Origin: Burkholderiaceae bacterium
GTDB lineage: Bacteria > Pseudomonadota > Gammaproteobacteria > Burkholderiales > Burkholderiaceae_F
DNA: 64,000 nt
Direction of reading: 5' to 3'
Assembly: GCA_019236735.1 (NCBI GenBank)
Contig: JAFAIM010000014.1
Span: forward strand, 1 to 64,000
In this document: positions 54,345 through 64,000 of the stretch, one piece after another
Layout: every line of letters begins with the position of its first letter
Numbering within the stretch: the first letter of the stretch is position 1
Made by a program: the position numbers and the translations under genes
The notes under the pieces: model-generated
Database searches by the model: none
Told to the model about the DNA's origin: nothing
The model's input: the letters and a program-made list of their open reading frames with translations, nothing else

Positions 54345-55910
54345 GTGTCGCACGAACGCATCCTGATCCTGGACTTCGGCGCGCAATACACGCAACTGAT
54401 CGCCCGGCGCGTGCGCGAGGCGCGCGTGTACTGCGAGATCCACCCTTGCGACGTGGGCGACGATTTCGTGCGGTCGTTCGCGGCGCGCGGAATCATTCTT
54501 TCGGGCAGCCACCTTTCTGCACACGAGCAGGCGTCGGCAAAAGCGCCGGCCGAGGTGTTCCGTCTCGGAGTGCCGGTGCTGGGGATTTGCTACGGCATGC
54601 AGACGATGGCACATCAGCTCGGCGGGCGCGTCGAGGCTGGAGCCACGCGCGAGTTCGGCTACGCGGAGGTGCGTGCGCACGGCCATACACGGCTGCTGGA
54701 CGGAATCCAGGATTTTGAAACGTCCGACGGGCACGGAATGCTGAAGGTGTGGATGAGCCACGGCGACCGTGTCGTGCAGATGCCGCCGGGGTTTTCGCGG
54801 ATGGCGTCGACCGAGACCTGCTCGATTGCCGGCATGGCCGACGAAAGCCGCCACCTGTACGGCGTGCAGTTTCACCCCGAGGTCACCCACACAACGCAGG
54901 GGCAGGCCATTTTGACGCGGTTCGTGCGCGAGATCTGCGGCTGCCGCGGCGATTGGAACATGCCCGACTATCTCGAGGAGGCGGTGCGCGCGATTCGCGA
55001 GCAGGTCGGGCGCGAGGACGTGATCCTGGGTCTGTCGGGCGGGGTCGATTCGTCGGTCGCGGCGTTGCTGATCCATCGCGCCATCGGCAGTCAGCTGACG
55101 TGCGTATTCGTTGACACCGGGTTGTTGCGTCTGAATGAGGCGCGCGAGGTCGAGGACACCTTCCGCAATCATCTGGGATTGCACCTGGTCAGCGTAGATG
55201 CCTCCGAGCGTTTCCTGCGGCGGCTGGCCGGACAGACCGACCCGGAGTCCAAGCGCAGGATCATCGGAGCCGAATTCGTCGAGGTGTTCCAACAGGAGGC
55301 GGCGCGTCGCGCACAAGCACGCTGGCTCGCTCAGGGAACGATTTACCCGGACGTGATCGAGTCGGCGGGCGGCAAAACCAAGAAGGCAACCAACATCAAA
55401 TCGCACCACAACGTGGGCGGGTTGCCCGAGACTCTGCACCTGAAGCTGCTCGAGCCGTTGCGCGAATTGTTCAAGGACGAGGTTCGTGAGTTGGGTCTTG
55501 CGCTGGGCTTGCCGCGCCAGATGGTATTGCGCCACCCGTTTCCCGGCCCCGGACTGGGGGTGCGGATCCTCGGCGAAGTTCGTTCGGAGTACGTGGACCT
55601 GCTGCGGCGAGCCGACGCCATTTTCATCGAGGAACTGCGAGCGAGCAGCTGGTACGAGCGCGTGAGCCAGGCGTTCGCCGTGTTCTTGCCGGTGCGCAGC
55701 GTCGGGGTGATGGGTGACGGGCGCACCTACGAGTTCACCGTTGCGCTTCGAGCCGTGCAGACGCAGGATTTCATGACCGCGCACTGGGCGCCTCTGCCGC
55801 ACGAACTGCTGAGCCGGGTTTCGAACCGGATCACCAATGAGGTGCGAGGCATCAATCGGGTCGTGTACGACATCTCCGGCAAGCCGCCGGCTACGATCGA
55901 GTGGGAGTGA
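54345..55910 (+). CDS. guaA: GMP synthase (glutamine-hydrolysing)
   Basis: [56 protein letters not shown] start. Confidence 0.97.
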   Translation: MSHERILILDFGAQYTQLIARRVREARVYCEIHPCDVGDDFVRSFAARGIILSGSHLSAHEQASAKAPAEVFRLGVPVLGICYGMQTMAHQLGGRVEAGATREFGYAEVRAHGHTRLLDGIQDFETSDGHGMLKVWMSHGDRVVQMPPGFSRMASTETCSIAGMADESRHLYGVQFHPEVTHTTQGQAILTRFVREICGCRGDWNMPDYLEEAVRAIREQVGREDVILGLSGGVDSSVAALLIHRAIGSQLTCVFVDTGLLRLNEAREVEDTFRNHLGLHLVSVDASERFLRRLAGQTDPESKRRIIGAEFVEVFQQEAARRAQARWLAQGTIYPDVIESAGGKTKKATNIKSHHNVGGLPETLHLKLLEPLRELFKDEVRELGLALGLPRQMVLRHPFPGPGLGVRILGEVRSEYVDLLRRADAIFIEELRASSWYERVSQAFAVFLPVRSVGVMGDGRTYEFTVALRAVQTQDFMTAHWAPLPHELLSRVSNRITNEVRGINRVVYDISGKPPATIEWE

Positions 55911-56629
55911 TTTCGGGACCTTCACGGCTCGCCATCGAGGCGGTTGCACGACACTTTTCTGCGACTTGGCCAGAAGGCCCAGATTCACCGGATGCTTTCC
56001 TCAGCGTCGCGGGCAAGCGCATTGCGGTCGAGCTCGCGATCATGTCCGGCAAGCGGGCGCCGGTCGCCGCGAAGCCGCGGCTACGCTTCGACAAGGTTGC
56101 GCTCGGTCTGTTAAGACGTTTGCGAGCCGATCTGAGCGGATCCGTACCGAATGGCAAGGTGGCGGTCGCGACGGTTACGGCACCGATACGGCTGGCAGCG
56201 AAGACCGCGACTGCGCTCGCAGACAAGATACGGAAGCTTGTCGCGGATGGCTCGACGCGGGCTCGGTTCAACGGCACGATCCACGCAAATCGAATTCAGG
56301 TTCGCATCATCCCGGATGGGTCCAATCGAGCCTCGAAGCTGATCGGCTTCGTGCACAATCCGGATTCGGATGCAGACAATTTGTTCGACGTGACGCGTTC
56401 TCTGCTCGCCTGCATTGGCCCGAAACTGGGCACACGCACACCGCCCGGGTTTGCGGGCGAGCGCTGGCTCGTGATCGCCAACGAGAGCGGGTTTTTGCAT
56501 ATCGACACGCTTCGGCAAATCTATTCGCAACTGTTCAATCCCTTGACTCCGGGGTTCGAGCGGGTTTTCATGGTGTTTGCCGGCGGGGAGGTCGAGGAAT
56601 TGGCCGCGCAGGAGACCGACGCCGAATGA
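55901..56629 (+). CDS. Hypothetical protein, family not recognised
   Basis: 242-aa ORF overlapping guaA stop; in-frame alternative GTG at 55907. Confidence 0.7.
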   Translation: MGVISGPSRLAIEAVARHFSATWPEGPDSPDAFLSVAGKRIAVELAIMSGKRAPVAAKPRLRFDKVALGLLRRLRADLSGSVPNGKVAVATVTAPIRLAAKTATALADKIRKLVADGSTRARFNGTIHANRIQVRIIPDGSNRASKLIGFVHNPDSDADNLFDVTRSLLACIGPKLGTRTPPGFAGERWLVIANESGFLHIDTLRQIYSQLFNPLTPGFERVFMVFAGGEVEELAAQETDAE

Positions 56630-57226
<597 letters not shown>

Positions 57227-57296
57227 TCGTGGGCGTGATCGCTGGCTGCGCTGCCTGCCGTTCGAAGTGCCGGCACTTCTGCGGGACGCTCGTGCG

Positions 57297-58196
57297 ATGA
57301 AGGTTCGGCGTGTAGGGTTGGTCGCGCCGTCCGGTTTTCTGCCCGACCCTGGTATCGCTGACCGGGCTGCCTCGTTCTTTACGCAGCGCGGATGGCAGGT
57401 GTGTGCCGGAGAAACGGTGTTTGCGCGCGAACTGCGCTTCGCCGGTCCCGACGAGCTCCGGGCCGCCGAACTGCAGCGCTTCGCAACCGACCGGTCGCTC
57501 GATTTGGTAGTGGCGGCGCGCGGCGGCTACGGAATGTCGCGCCTGCTTGACCGCCTGGACTTCAACGCGATCCGCAAGGCTGGCCGGATCCTGGTCGGCT
57601 ATAGCGACTTCACTGCGTTCGGACTGGCATTGCTGTCTCGTGCCGGCGGGATAAGCCTGCAGGGACCTTCTGCGGCGGATTTCGCTTCGCCAGGGGATCG
57701 CGAACTGACGCTTCGCAGTTTCTTCGATGCGATCGAGACGCGTGAGGTTTCGATCGATTTTGAAGCCGACGGTCCGGATGTCGACGTGCGCGGGCGCCTA
57801 TGGGGCGGCAATTTATCGATGCTGTGCGCACTGATGGGCACGCCATACCTGCCGCGGGTCAGGGGAGGAATCCTGTTCCTCGAGGACGTCAATGAGGCCG
57901 CCTACCGGATCGAGCGGATGCTGCTGCAGTTGCTGCATGCTGGCATATTGCAGCGCCAGCGGGCCGTGGTGCTGGGTGATTTTTCGCCGATACCGGGGAT
58001 GCCGAACGACAACGGATTTGACCTAGCGGCAGTCGTCGGCCACCTTCGATCCATGCTCGTCACCCCGGTGCTGACGGGCCTTCCGTTCGGCCACGGCGCG
58101 CGTCGCGTGACACTGCCGATCGGGGCTGCCGGCCGTCTGCAGGCGCGCGCGGGGCGGGCGAGTCTGAGCTTCCGCGGCCATCCCGTATTGAAGTAG
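57297..58196 (+). CDS. ldcA: Muramoyltetrapeptide (LD-) carboxypeptidase
   Basis: VVAARGGYGMSRLLDRLD; ILVGYSDFTAFGLALLSR; GGNLSMLCALMGTPYLP. Confidence 0.93.
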   Translation: MKVRRVGLVAPSGFLPDPGIADRAASFFTQRGWQVCAGETVFARELRFAGPDELRAAELQRFATDRSLDLVVAARGGYGMSRLLDRLDFNAIRKAGRILVGYSDFTAFGLALLSRAGGISLQGPSAADFASPGDRELTLRSFFDAIETREVSIDFEADGPDVDVRGRLWGGNLSMLCALMGTPYLPRVRGGILFLEDVNEAAYRIERMLLQLLHAGILQRQRAVVLGDFSPIPGMPNDNGFDLAAVVGHLRSMLVTPVLTGLPFGHGARRVTLPIGAAGRLQARAGRASLSFRGHPVLK

Positions 58197-58295
58197 ATTG
58201 AAGTAGACAAAGGCAGCCAGGTCGGGGCGATTGCTTCTGCCTAAGGCCCTCATTGATTTTCATCCTTCCGACCGAGCGTTCATTATCATTCGGAC

Positions 58296-60224
58296 ATGAC
58301 GGGCCCACTGACGCGACTCGGTCTGGGCGAGGAATCGCCTGAGCAGCGAAATCAGCGGATCACCGCCGGGGTGATGGCCACCGTGTACCGGCAGGTTCCG
58401 CAGTCGGTGCTCGCCAGCATCTTCGGCGGGATGGCGCTCGTTGCGGCCTTCTGGAACGGCCCGGCGAAGGACGCGCAGCTGCAGAGGAACCAGAATCTAC
58501 TGATGATCTGGTTCATCGGGATGCTGATCGAATCGCTGCTGCGCCTGCTTGCGGCGCGCGCATTCCGGCTGGATCCCGAGCCTACCAAGCGCGCGCGCCT
58601 GTGGGCGACCCGCTGGGTCGCGATCGCGGCCGCCGCCGGGCTGTTATGGGGAGCGGCCGGACACATCTTCTTCACGCCGGAATCGCCTTTGCAGCAGCTC
58701 GTGTTGATGGCGGTCGTGCTCGGAGTGGCGTTCGGCTCGCTGACGCTGTATGCGAGCTACCGGCGCTCATTGTTTTTCTTCCTGCCTTTTGCTGTACTGC
58801 CGCTGATCGTGCGAATGGTCGAGCAGCACGATGCCGCGTATTACAGCGCATCGATCATCGTGTTCGCGGTCTTCTGCTTTACGCTGTTCTTCGGCCGCAA
58901 CTTCGGCGCGACGATTTCCGAGTCGGTCAAGCGCAACTATGAGAACGAAGTGCTGGTCGAGCAGCTGCTGAACGAGAAGCGTCTGGCCGAAGAGGCACGC
59001 CGTGCCGCCGAGAACGCGAATCGCTCCAAGACGCAGTTTTTTGCAGCGGCAAGCCACGATCTGCGCCAGCCGCTGCAGGCGATCGGGATTTACTGCTCGC
59101 TGCTGCGCAAGCGAGCGCAGGGCCCGCTGGAGCCGCTGACGAAGAATTTGTCGACGGCGGTCGAATCGCTATCCAAGCTGGTCGAGGAGCTGCTCGAGAT
59201 CTCGCGCCTGGACTCCGGCGCGGTGCAGGCGGTCAAACAGGTGGTGGATCTGAACGAGGTTTTTTCGACGCTGCGCCAGGAATTCGTGCCGATCGCCGCG
59301 GCCAAGGGACTGCGCTTCCGCGAGCGGCGCGCGCGCCTGTTCGTCGAGACCGACCCGTTGCTGCTGCAGCGGGTGCTGCGCAACCTTCTTTCCAACGCGG
59401 TGCGATACGCAACGAGCGGTGGCGTGCTGCTGGCGGCACGCAAGCGCGGCGGTCGAGCCAGCTTGGAGGTCTGGGATACGGGGCCGGGAATCCGGCGCGA
59501 TGAGTTCGACCGCATCTTCGAGGAGTTCTACCGCGGAGAGAGCTCGAAGTCCGAGAAGACCGGCGGCTATGGCTTGGGTCTTTCGATCGTACGGCGCATC
59601 TGCACCGCACTGGGTCATTCGCTGTTCGTTACCAGCCGGCCGGGATCGGGCACCGTGTTCCGTGTCGAAATCCCGCTGGCTGCGCGGCCGGTGCGGCATC
59701 GCTCCAAGTCGGCCGCGGTAGCGGTTGAGTCGCTGACCCCGTTGCCCGATCGCCGTATCGTGGTCCTGGAAGACAACCCCGAAATCCTGACCAGCCTGAG
59801 CCGCCTGCTCAGTTCGTGGGGAGCGCGCGTCGTGCCCGCTCCGAAGTTCGACACGGTCCTGCTGCAGCACCTGGCGAACGAAGGCAAGGTCGATCTGATC
59901 GTCGCCGATCACAACCTGGGCGGACCCATCAACGGCGCCGAAGCGGTGCTGCGGATCCGCGAGCTGGTCGGTGCTCCGGTGCCAGCGGTGATGCTTACCG
60001 CGGTGCCGTCTCACGAGGTGATGGCGGAGTTCCGCAGGTTGCAGAAAGCGAGGACCGTCGGCGGCTCTGTGCTGGAAGCAGAGGGTTTGCACCACGGCGG
60101 CGAGGAGCCGGTCGTGCTGCAAAAACCGGCCGATGCGACCCTACTGAATGCGACGATGGCGCACGCGCTCGGCCTCGGCTCCGCCTGGGGAGCAGATCGC
60201 GCGGCGATTCAGCCGACGTCGTAG
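58296..60224 (+). CDS. Hybrid sensor histidine kinase with C-terminal receiver domain
   Basis: TM region; AASHDLRQPLQAIG H-box; RNLLSNAVRYA; GYGLGLSIVRRI; VVLEDNPEIL/VADHNLGG receiver. Confidence 0.93.
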   Translation: MTGPLTRLGLGEESPEQRNQRITAGVMATVYRQVPQSVLASIFGGMALVAAFWNGPAKDAQLQRNQNLLMIWFIGMLIESLLRLLAARAFRLDPEPTKRARLWATRWVAIAAAAGLLWGAAGHIFFTPESPLQQLVLMAVVLGVAFGSLTLYASYRRSLFFFLPFAVLPLIVRMVEQHDAAYYSASIIVFAVFCFTLFFGRNFGATISESVKRNYENEVLVEQLLNEKRLAEEARRAAENANRSKTQFFAAASHDLRQPLQAIGIYCSLLRKRAQGPLEPLTKNLSTAVESLSKLVEELLEISRLDSGAVQAVKQVVDLNEVFSTLRQEFVPIAAAKGLRFRERRARLFVETDPLLLQRVLRNLLSNAVRYATSGGVLLAARKRGGRASLEVWDTGPGIRRDEFDRIFEEFYRGESSKSEKTGGYGLGLSIVRRICTALGHSLFVTSRPGSGTVFRVEIPLAARPVRHRSKSAAVAVESLTPLPDRRIVVLEDNPEILTSLSRLLSSWGARVVPAPKFDTVLLQHLANEGKVDLIVADHNLGGPINGAEAVLRIRELVGAPVPAVMLTAVPSHEVMAEFRRLQKARTVGGSVLEAEGLHHGGEEPVVLQKPADATLLNATMAHALGLGSAWGADRAAIQPTS

Positions 60225-60871
60225 CCGTTGCGGCGCGCGGCGAGCAGCGCCTCGGTGCGGTTGGATGCACCGAACGCGCGGTAAATTGCCGTCACGTGCG
60301 TCTTCACGGTGCCTTCCGACAAGCCCAGCTCGCGACAGATGACTTTGATCGGCGCGCCGCGCGCCAGCAACTGAAGGACCTGCTCCTGCCGCTCGGTCAA
60401 TGCGACCCGGCTGGATCCGATCGGGCTACTTTGCAAGCGCTGTGGCGGCCCCGAAAGGGGGCCGAGGCGCTGTGCCTCCTCCAGTAGATCGGCCGGAATG
60501 TAGAAGCCGCCCGACATCACGAATTTGATCGCCGACAGCAGCTTGTCGGTCGCCATCGATTTTGGAACGAAGCCCGCCGCGCCCAGTTGCAGCGTCCTTA
60601 ATACGCTGCGCTGGTCCTGCATGCCGGACAACACCAGGATCTTCAAGTCCGGCACGTGTGCCACGATCGACTCGAGCAGCGACGTGCCGGTCGCCCCGGG
60701 AACACCCAAGTCGAGCAGCAGCAGATCGGCGTCGGCGTGCTGCTCGACCAGTTTCATCGCCTCGGGCGCCGTGGCGGCCGTGTGGATCTCGACGTTCGGA
60801 TCGATGTCCTGCAGCAGCGCACTGACCGCGTCGGTGATCAGGGAATGGTCGTCGACCAGCAGAACTTTCAT
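60209..60871 (-). CDS. NarL/LuxR-family response regulator
   Basis: VLLVDDHSLITDAVSALL; LLLDLGVPG; LTERQEQVLQLLARGAPIKVICRELGLSEGTVKTHVTAIYRAFGASNRTEAL. Confidence 0.95.
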   Translation of the reverse strand: MKVLLVDDHSLITDAVSALLQDIDPNVEIHTAATAPEAMKLVEQHADADLLLLDLGVPGATGTSLLESIVAHVPDLKILVLSGMQDQRSVLRTLQLGAAGFVPKSMATDKLLSAIKFVMSGGFYIPADLLEEAQRLGPLSGPPQRLQSSPIGSSRVALTERQEQVLQLLARGAPIKVICRELGLSEGTVKTHVTAIYRAFGASNRTEALLAARRNGYDVG

Positions 60872-60975
60872 CGCCTCAATCGCATTGCAAAAACCGTAGC
60901 CATTCTATCCTGGAAGAACCTGACGCGCGCCCGATCACCCGTGGCCTCCCGATATGCGCTAGAAAGGGGACGGAC

Positions 60976-62613
60976 ATGCAAGGCATGCTCCAAACGGGCG
61001 ATTGGCTAGACTGTTGCGCCGTGCTCAATCAACGCGCTGCTGCCGCTCCTTCCGCCTGGTCGCCGTTGCGCCGGCGCACCTTCGGGCGCCTCTGGTTCGC
61101 CTCGCTCGCGAGCTACCTCGCTGTGTGGATGCAGAGCGTGGCCGGCGCGTGGCTGATGACGTCGCTGACCTCGAGCGCGTTCGTGGTCGCGCTGATGCAG
61201 ACAGCCATAAGCCTGCCGATGTTTCTGCTGTCGCTGCCCGCAGGCGTGCTGGCCGATCTGCTGGATCGGCGCCGGCTGATCCTGTCGACCCAGACGCTGA
61301 TGCTGACGGCCAGCTGCGTGCTGGCCGTGTTGGCGCTGCCTGGCGAGATTGGCCCGGTGGGACTGCTTGCTCTGACGTTCTTGCTGGGTTCCGGAATGGC
61401 CTTGAACGGCCCGGCATGGCAGTCATCGATGTGCGAGGCGGTCGACCACACCGAGCTGGCGCAGGCTTTGACGCTGATCGGGATCGCGTACAACATCGCA
61501 CGCGCGCTCGGCCCGGCGCTTGCTGGAGGCATACAAACCGTGGGCGGCCCCGGACTCGTTTTCGGCGTCAACGCCGCAGCGTACGCGTGGGTGGTTCTGG
61601 TCGCGTGGCGCTGGCGGACTGCTCCAGTGCGCTCGCAGTTGCCGCCCGAGCGGCTGATCAGCGCGATTCGCGTGGGACTGAACTACGCGGCACATGCGAC
61701 TGCAGTACGAGCGCCGCTGATTCGAACCGCCGCTTTCATGCTGCCCGCCAGTTCGCTGTGGGCACTGATCCCTGTGGTTGGCCAGGCGCGCCTCGGAACT
61801 TCGGCAGCGGGGTTCGGGTTCCTGATCGGAAGCCTGGGGTTGGGTGCGATTTTGGGCGGCCTTGCGCTGCACTGGCTGCGTGAGCGCGTTGCGCTCGAAA
61901 CGCAAGTACGAACCGCCACCTTGGCGTACGGGCTGACACTGGCGTTGGCCGCGGTGCTGCCGGACCTGCCTAGCCTGTGCGCCGCGCTGGTGCTGGGCGG
62001 AGCTGCGTGGAGCATCGCGCTGACGTCACTGGGCTCGGCGCTGCTCACTTCGGTGCCGATGTGGGTGAGGTCGCGAACGATTGCACTATCGATGCTCGCC
62101 TCGCAGGGCTTCATGGCTGGTGGAGCTGCGCTATGGGGTGCGGTCGCCAGCCACGCGGGGACCGAACTCGCGCTGGGGATGGCCAGCGGCCTGATGGTGT
62201 TGCTGCTGATTTGGGGCTATCGCCATCCGGTTGTGCTGGGGGATCAGAGCGACGTCACGCTGTCTCCGGCGGAAGTGCTGCCGCCGCTGTCGGGGTCGGT
62301 GCCGGCCGAAGCCGGCCCGGTCGCAGTCGAGATCCGCTATCGGATCGATCCGATCCACCGCGAGGCCTTCTTGCGGGCGTCGGAACCCGTGGGTCGGCTG
62401 CGGCGCCGTAACGGCGCGCGCGTGTGGCGCCTGTATCGCGACCTGGCCGATGAGAGCCTCTATGTGGAGCGTTTCATCGTCGACTCGTGGGTGGATTATC
62501 AGCGGCACCTCGCGCGCAGCACGGTTGCCGATCACGAGTATGAGGAGCGGGTGCGGTCGTTTCTGCAGCCCGGTTCTGAAATCGAGGTGTCACACTATCT
62601 GGCGGAACGCTGA
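60976..62613 (+). CDS. MFS transporter (EntS-like/MFS_3) with C-terminal soluble domain
   Basis: RRTFGRLWFASLASYLAVWMQSVAGAWLMTSLT; DLLDRRRLIL; C-terminal VAVEIRYRIDPIHREAFLRA... extension typical of this family. Confidence 0.9.
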   Translation: MQGMLQTGDWLDCCAVLNQRAAAAPSAWSPLRRRTFGRLWFASLASYLAVWMQSVAGAWLMTSLTSSAFVVALMQTAISLPMFLLSLPAGVLADLLDRRRLILSTQTLMLTASCVLAVLALPGEIGPVGLLALTFLLGSGMALNGPAWQSSMCEAVDHTELAQALTLIGIAYNIARALGPALAGGIQTVGGPGLVFGVNAAAYAWVVLVAWRWRTAPVRSQLPPERLISAIRVGLNYAAHATAVRAPLIRTAAFMLPASSLWALIPVVGQARLGTSAAGFGFLIGSLGLGAILGGLALHWLRERVALETQVRTATLAYGLTLALAAVLPDLPSLCAALVLGGAAWSIALTSLGSALLTSVPMWVRSRTIALSMLASQGFMAGGAALWGAVASHAGTELALGMASGLMVLLLIWGYRHPVVLGDQSDVTLSPAEVLPPLSGSVPAEAGPVAVEIRYRIDPIHREAFLRASEPVGRLRRRNGARVWRLYRDLADESLYVERFIVDSWVDYQRHLARSTVADHEYEERVRSFLQPGSEIEVSHYLAER

Positions 62614-62662
62614 CGGGTCACGCGGTACCGTCGATTCGAGACCGAGACGTCGCGGCACGTCC

Positions 62663-63739
62663 TCACGGTGCGGTCGACATGATCCCGCGGGTGCGCAGAG
62701 CATCGCGCGCCTGCCGGATCATCTTTTCGGTCGCCGCCCAATCCACGCAGGGATCGGTCACGGAACATCCGTACTTCAGCTTCGACGGATCATCCGGGAT
62801 CGGCTGGTTACCCCACTCCAAGTTGCTCTCGATCATCCAACCGACGATCGCGTTGTTGCCCTGTGCGATTTGCGACAGACCGTCGCTCAGGACCAGCGGC
62901 TGCAACTCCGGCTTCTTGTATGAGTTGGAGTGCGCACAGTCGATCACGAGGTTGCGCGCAAGATTCGCCTGCTGCAGTGCCGCCTCCGCGAGTGCAACGC
63001 TGACCGAATCGTAATTGGGCCGGCCGCTGCCGCCGCGCAGCACCAGATGGCCGTATGCGTTGCCGCGCGTCCGGATCACGGATGTGACGCCTTCCAGGTT
63101 GATTCCCAAAAAGCTGTGCGGTCGCGAGGCAGAGATGATCGCGTTAATGGCGCCGCTCAGGTCGCCGTCCGTTCCATTCTTGAACCCGACCGGAGTTGAC
63201 AGTCCGCTGGCCATCTCACGGTGCGTCTGCGATTCCGACGTCCGCGCGCCGATCGCCGTCCACGCGATCAAGTCCCCAAGATACTGAGGCGCGATCGGAT
63301 CCAGCGCTTCGGTAGCGGCCGGCAAGCCCAGTTCGGCCACATCTGCGAGGAAGCGACGCGCCCGCTCCATGCCCTCGGCGATGCGGAACGAGTCGTCCAT
63401 GCGCGGATCGTTGATGAAGCCTTTCCAGCCGACCGATGTGCGCGGTTTCTCGAAATACACGCGCATCACGACGAGCAGCGTGTCAGCCACTTCGCGGGAA
63501 AGCGCCAGCAGGTGCCTGGCGTACTCCAGCCCCGCGTCGGGATCGTGGATCGAGCATGGGCCAACGATCACGAAGCGGCGGGGATCCTCACGGCGCAAGA
63601 TCCGGCACAACGCCGCGCGGCCTTCGAGCACGGTGCGCGCTGCCTCATCCGACAGCGGCACCAGCGCCTTGATCCGAGCCGGCGGAGGCATCACCTCCGC
63701 CGCGACGACATTGAGGTCCTCTGTGGGCGCGTGGCTCAT
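62663..63739 (-). CDS. aroG: 3-deoxy-7-phosphoheptulonate synthase, class I
   Basis: VIVGPCSIHDPDAGLEYA; RVYFEKPRTSVGWKGFINDP; GFKNGTDGDL; VIDCAHSNSYKKPELQ; ATG at 63739. Confidence 0.96.
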   Translation of the reverse strand: MSHAPTEDLNVVAAEVMPPPARIKALVPLSDEAARTVLEGRAALCRILRREDPRRFVIVGPCSIHDPDAGLEYARHLLALSREVADTLLVVMRVYFEKPRTSVGWKGFINDPRMDDSFRIAEGMERARRFLADVAELGLPAATEALDPIAPQYLGDLIAWTAIGARTSESQTHREMASGLSTPVGFKNGTDGDLSGAINAIISASRPHSFLGINLEGVTSVIRTRGNAYGHLVLRGGSGRPNYDSVSVALAEAALQQANLARNLVIDCAHSNSYKKPELQPLVLSDGLSQIAQGNNAIVGWMIESNLEWGNQPIPDDPSKLKYGCSVTDPCVDWAATEKMIRQARDALRTRGIMSTAP

Positions 63740-63767
63740 GTGGCGAAGGTCGGCGAGATGCAGCCGC

Positions 63768-64000
63768 CTACGACTGCGGTACGGCACGCGGGCGCTGGCG
63801 TGCCGACACAGCGACAGTGATCTCCCGCAGGAAGACGCTTAGCGCCGTGATCATCGAGAACATCGCGAGCACGAAAAGCACCGCCAGGACGCGCGCAAGA
63901 TCGACTTCCAGCAGCACCCCGATGAACGCGAGCGCCACCACGAGACAGACAAGCAACCCGGCGATCACCGCCGATACGATGGCGCGGTAGGAAAGGTGCA
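63768..64000 (-). CDS. DUF2721-like membrane protein, C-terminal part (runs off window edge)
   Basis: Frame stays open to the window end: ...HLSYRAIVSAVIAGLLVCLVVALAFIGVLLEVDLARVLAVLFVLAMFSMITALSVFLREITVAVSARQ. Confidence 0.65.
   Translation of the reverse strand, partial: HLSYRAIVSAVIAGLLVCLVVALAFIGVLLEVDLARVLAVLFVLAMFSMITALSVFLREITVAVSARQRPRAVPQS

Noticed and set aside
54303-55988. 561-aa minus-strand ORF
   Set aside because: Antisense to guaA, which has all expected motifs on the plus strand.
58279-58295. Fur-box-like GAATGATAATGAAC upstream of the hybrid kinase
   Set aside because: Only about half of the 19-bp Fur consensus matches; insufficient without genome-wide scoring.

Overview
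High-GC proteobacterial chromosome segment, most likely betaproteobacterial (Burkholderiales-like) from gene order and protein motifs. It is mostly housekeeping operons. In order: a truncated TonB receptor and a Ser/Thr kinase; a small gene-remnant zone around a GDT1/TMEM165-type transporter; a tRNA-Leu(UAA) interrupted by a ~270-nt group I intron; Hpt, DUF1178 and GST genes; a FimV-like protein; a minus-strand queF-dapC-dapD-pilU-dapE-prmB-ABC-F cluster; smc-zipA-ligA-MTIP-def; a thioredoxin-like protein with a beta-barrel; a RegBA-type two-component pair; glnD and map; the rpsB-tsf-pyrH-frr-uppS-cdsA-dxr-rseP-bamA-skp-lpxD-fabZ-lpxA-lpxB-rnhB-trmH run; ppsR/ppsA; a secreted phosphodiesterase; smpB/ratA/ratB; guaB-guaA; tadA, ldcA; a hybrid kinase with a LuxR-type regulator; an MFS exporter; and aroG. 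The observations most worth a second look are (i) the group I intron in tRNA-Leu(UAA), (ii) several unrelated intergenic inverted-repeat elements whose terminal TAG/TGA is the stop codon of the neighbouring gene (ABC-F, smc, map, beta-barrel gene, regA, and in hairpin form smpB), and (iii) a 17-codon AT-third-position island inside ppsA containing an exact IHF-consensus match. No CRISPR array, phage, rRNA operon or defence island was seen. All family names come from motif recognition by eye, with no database search.
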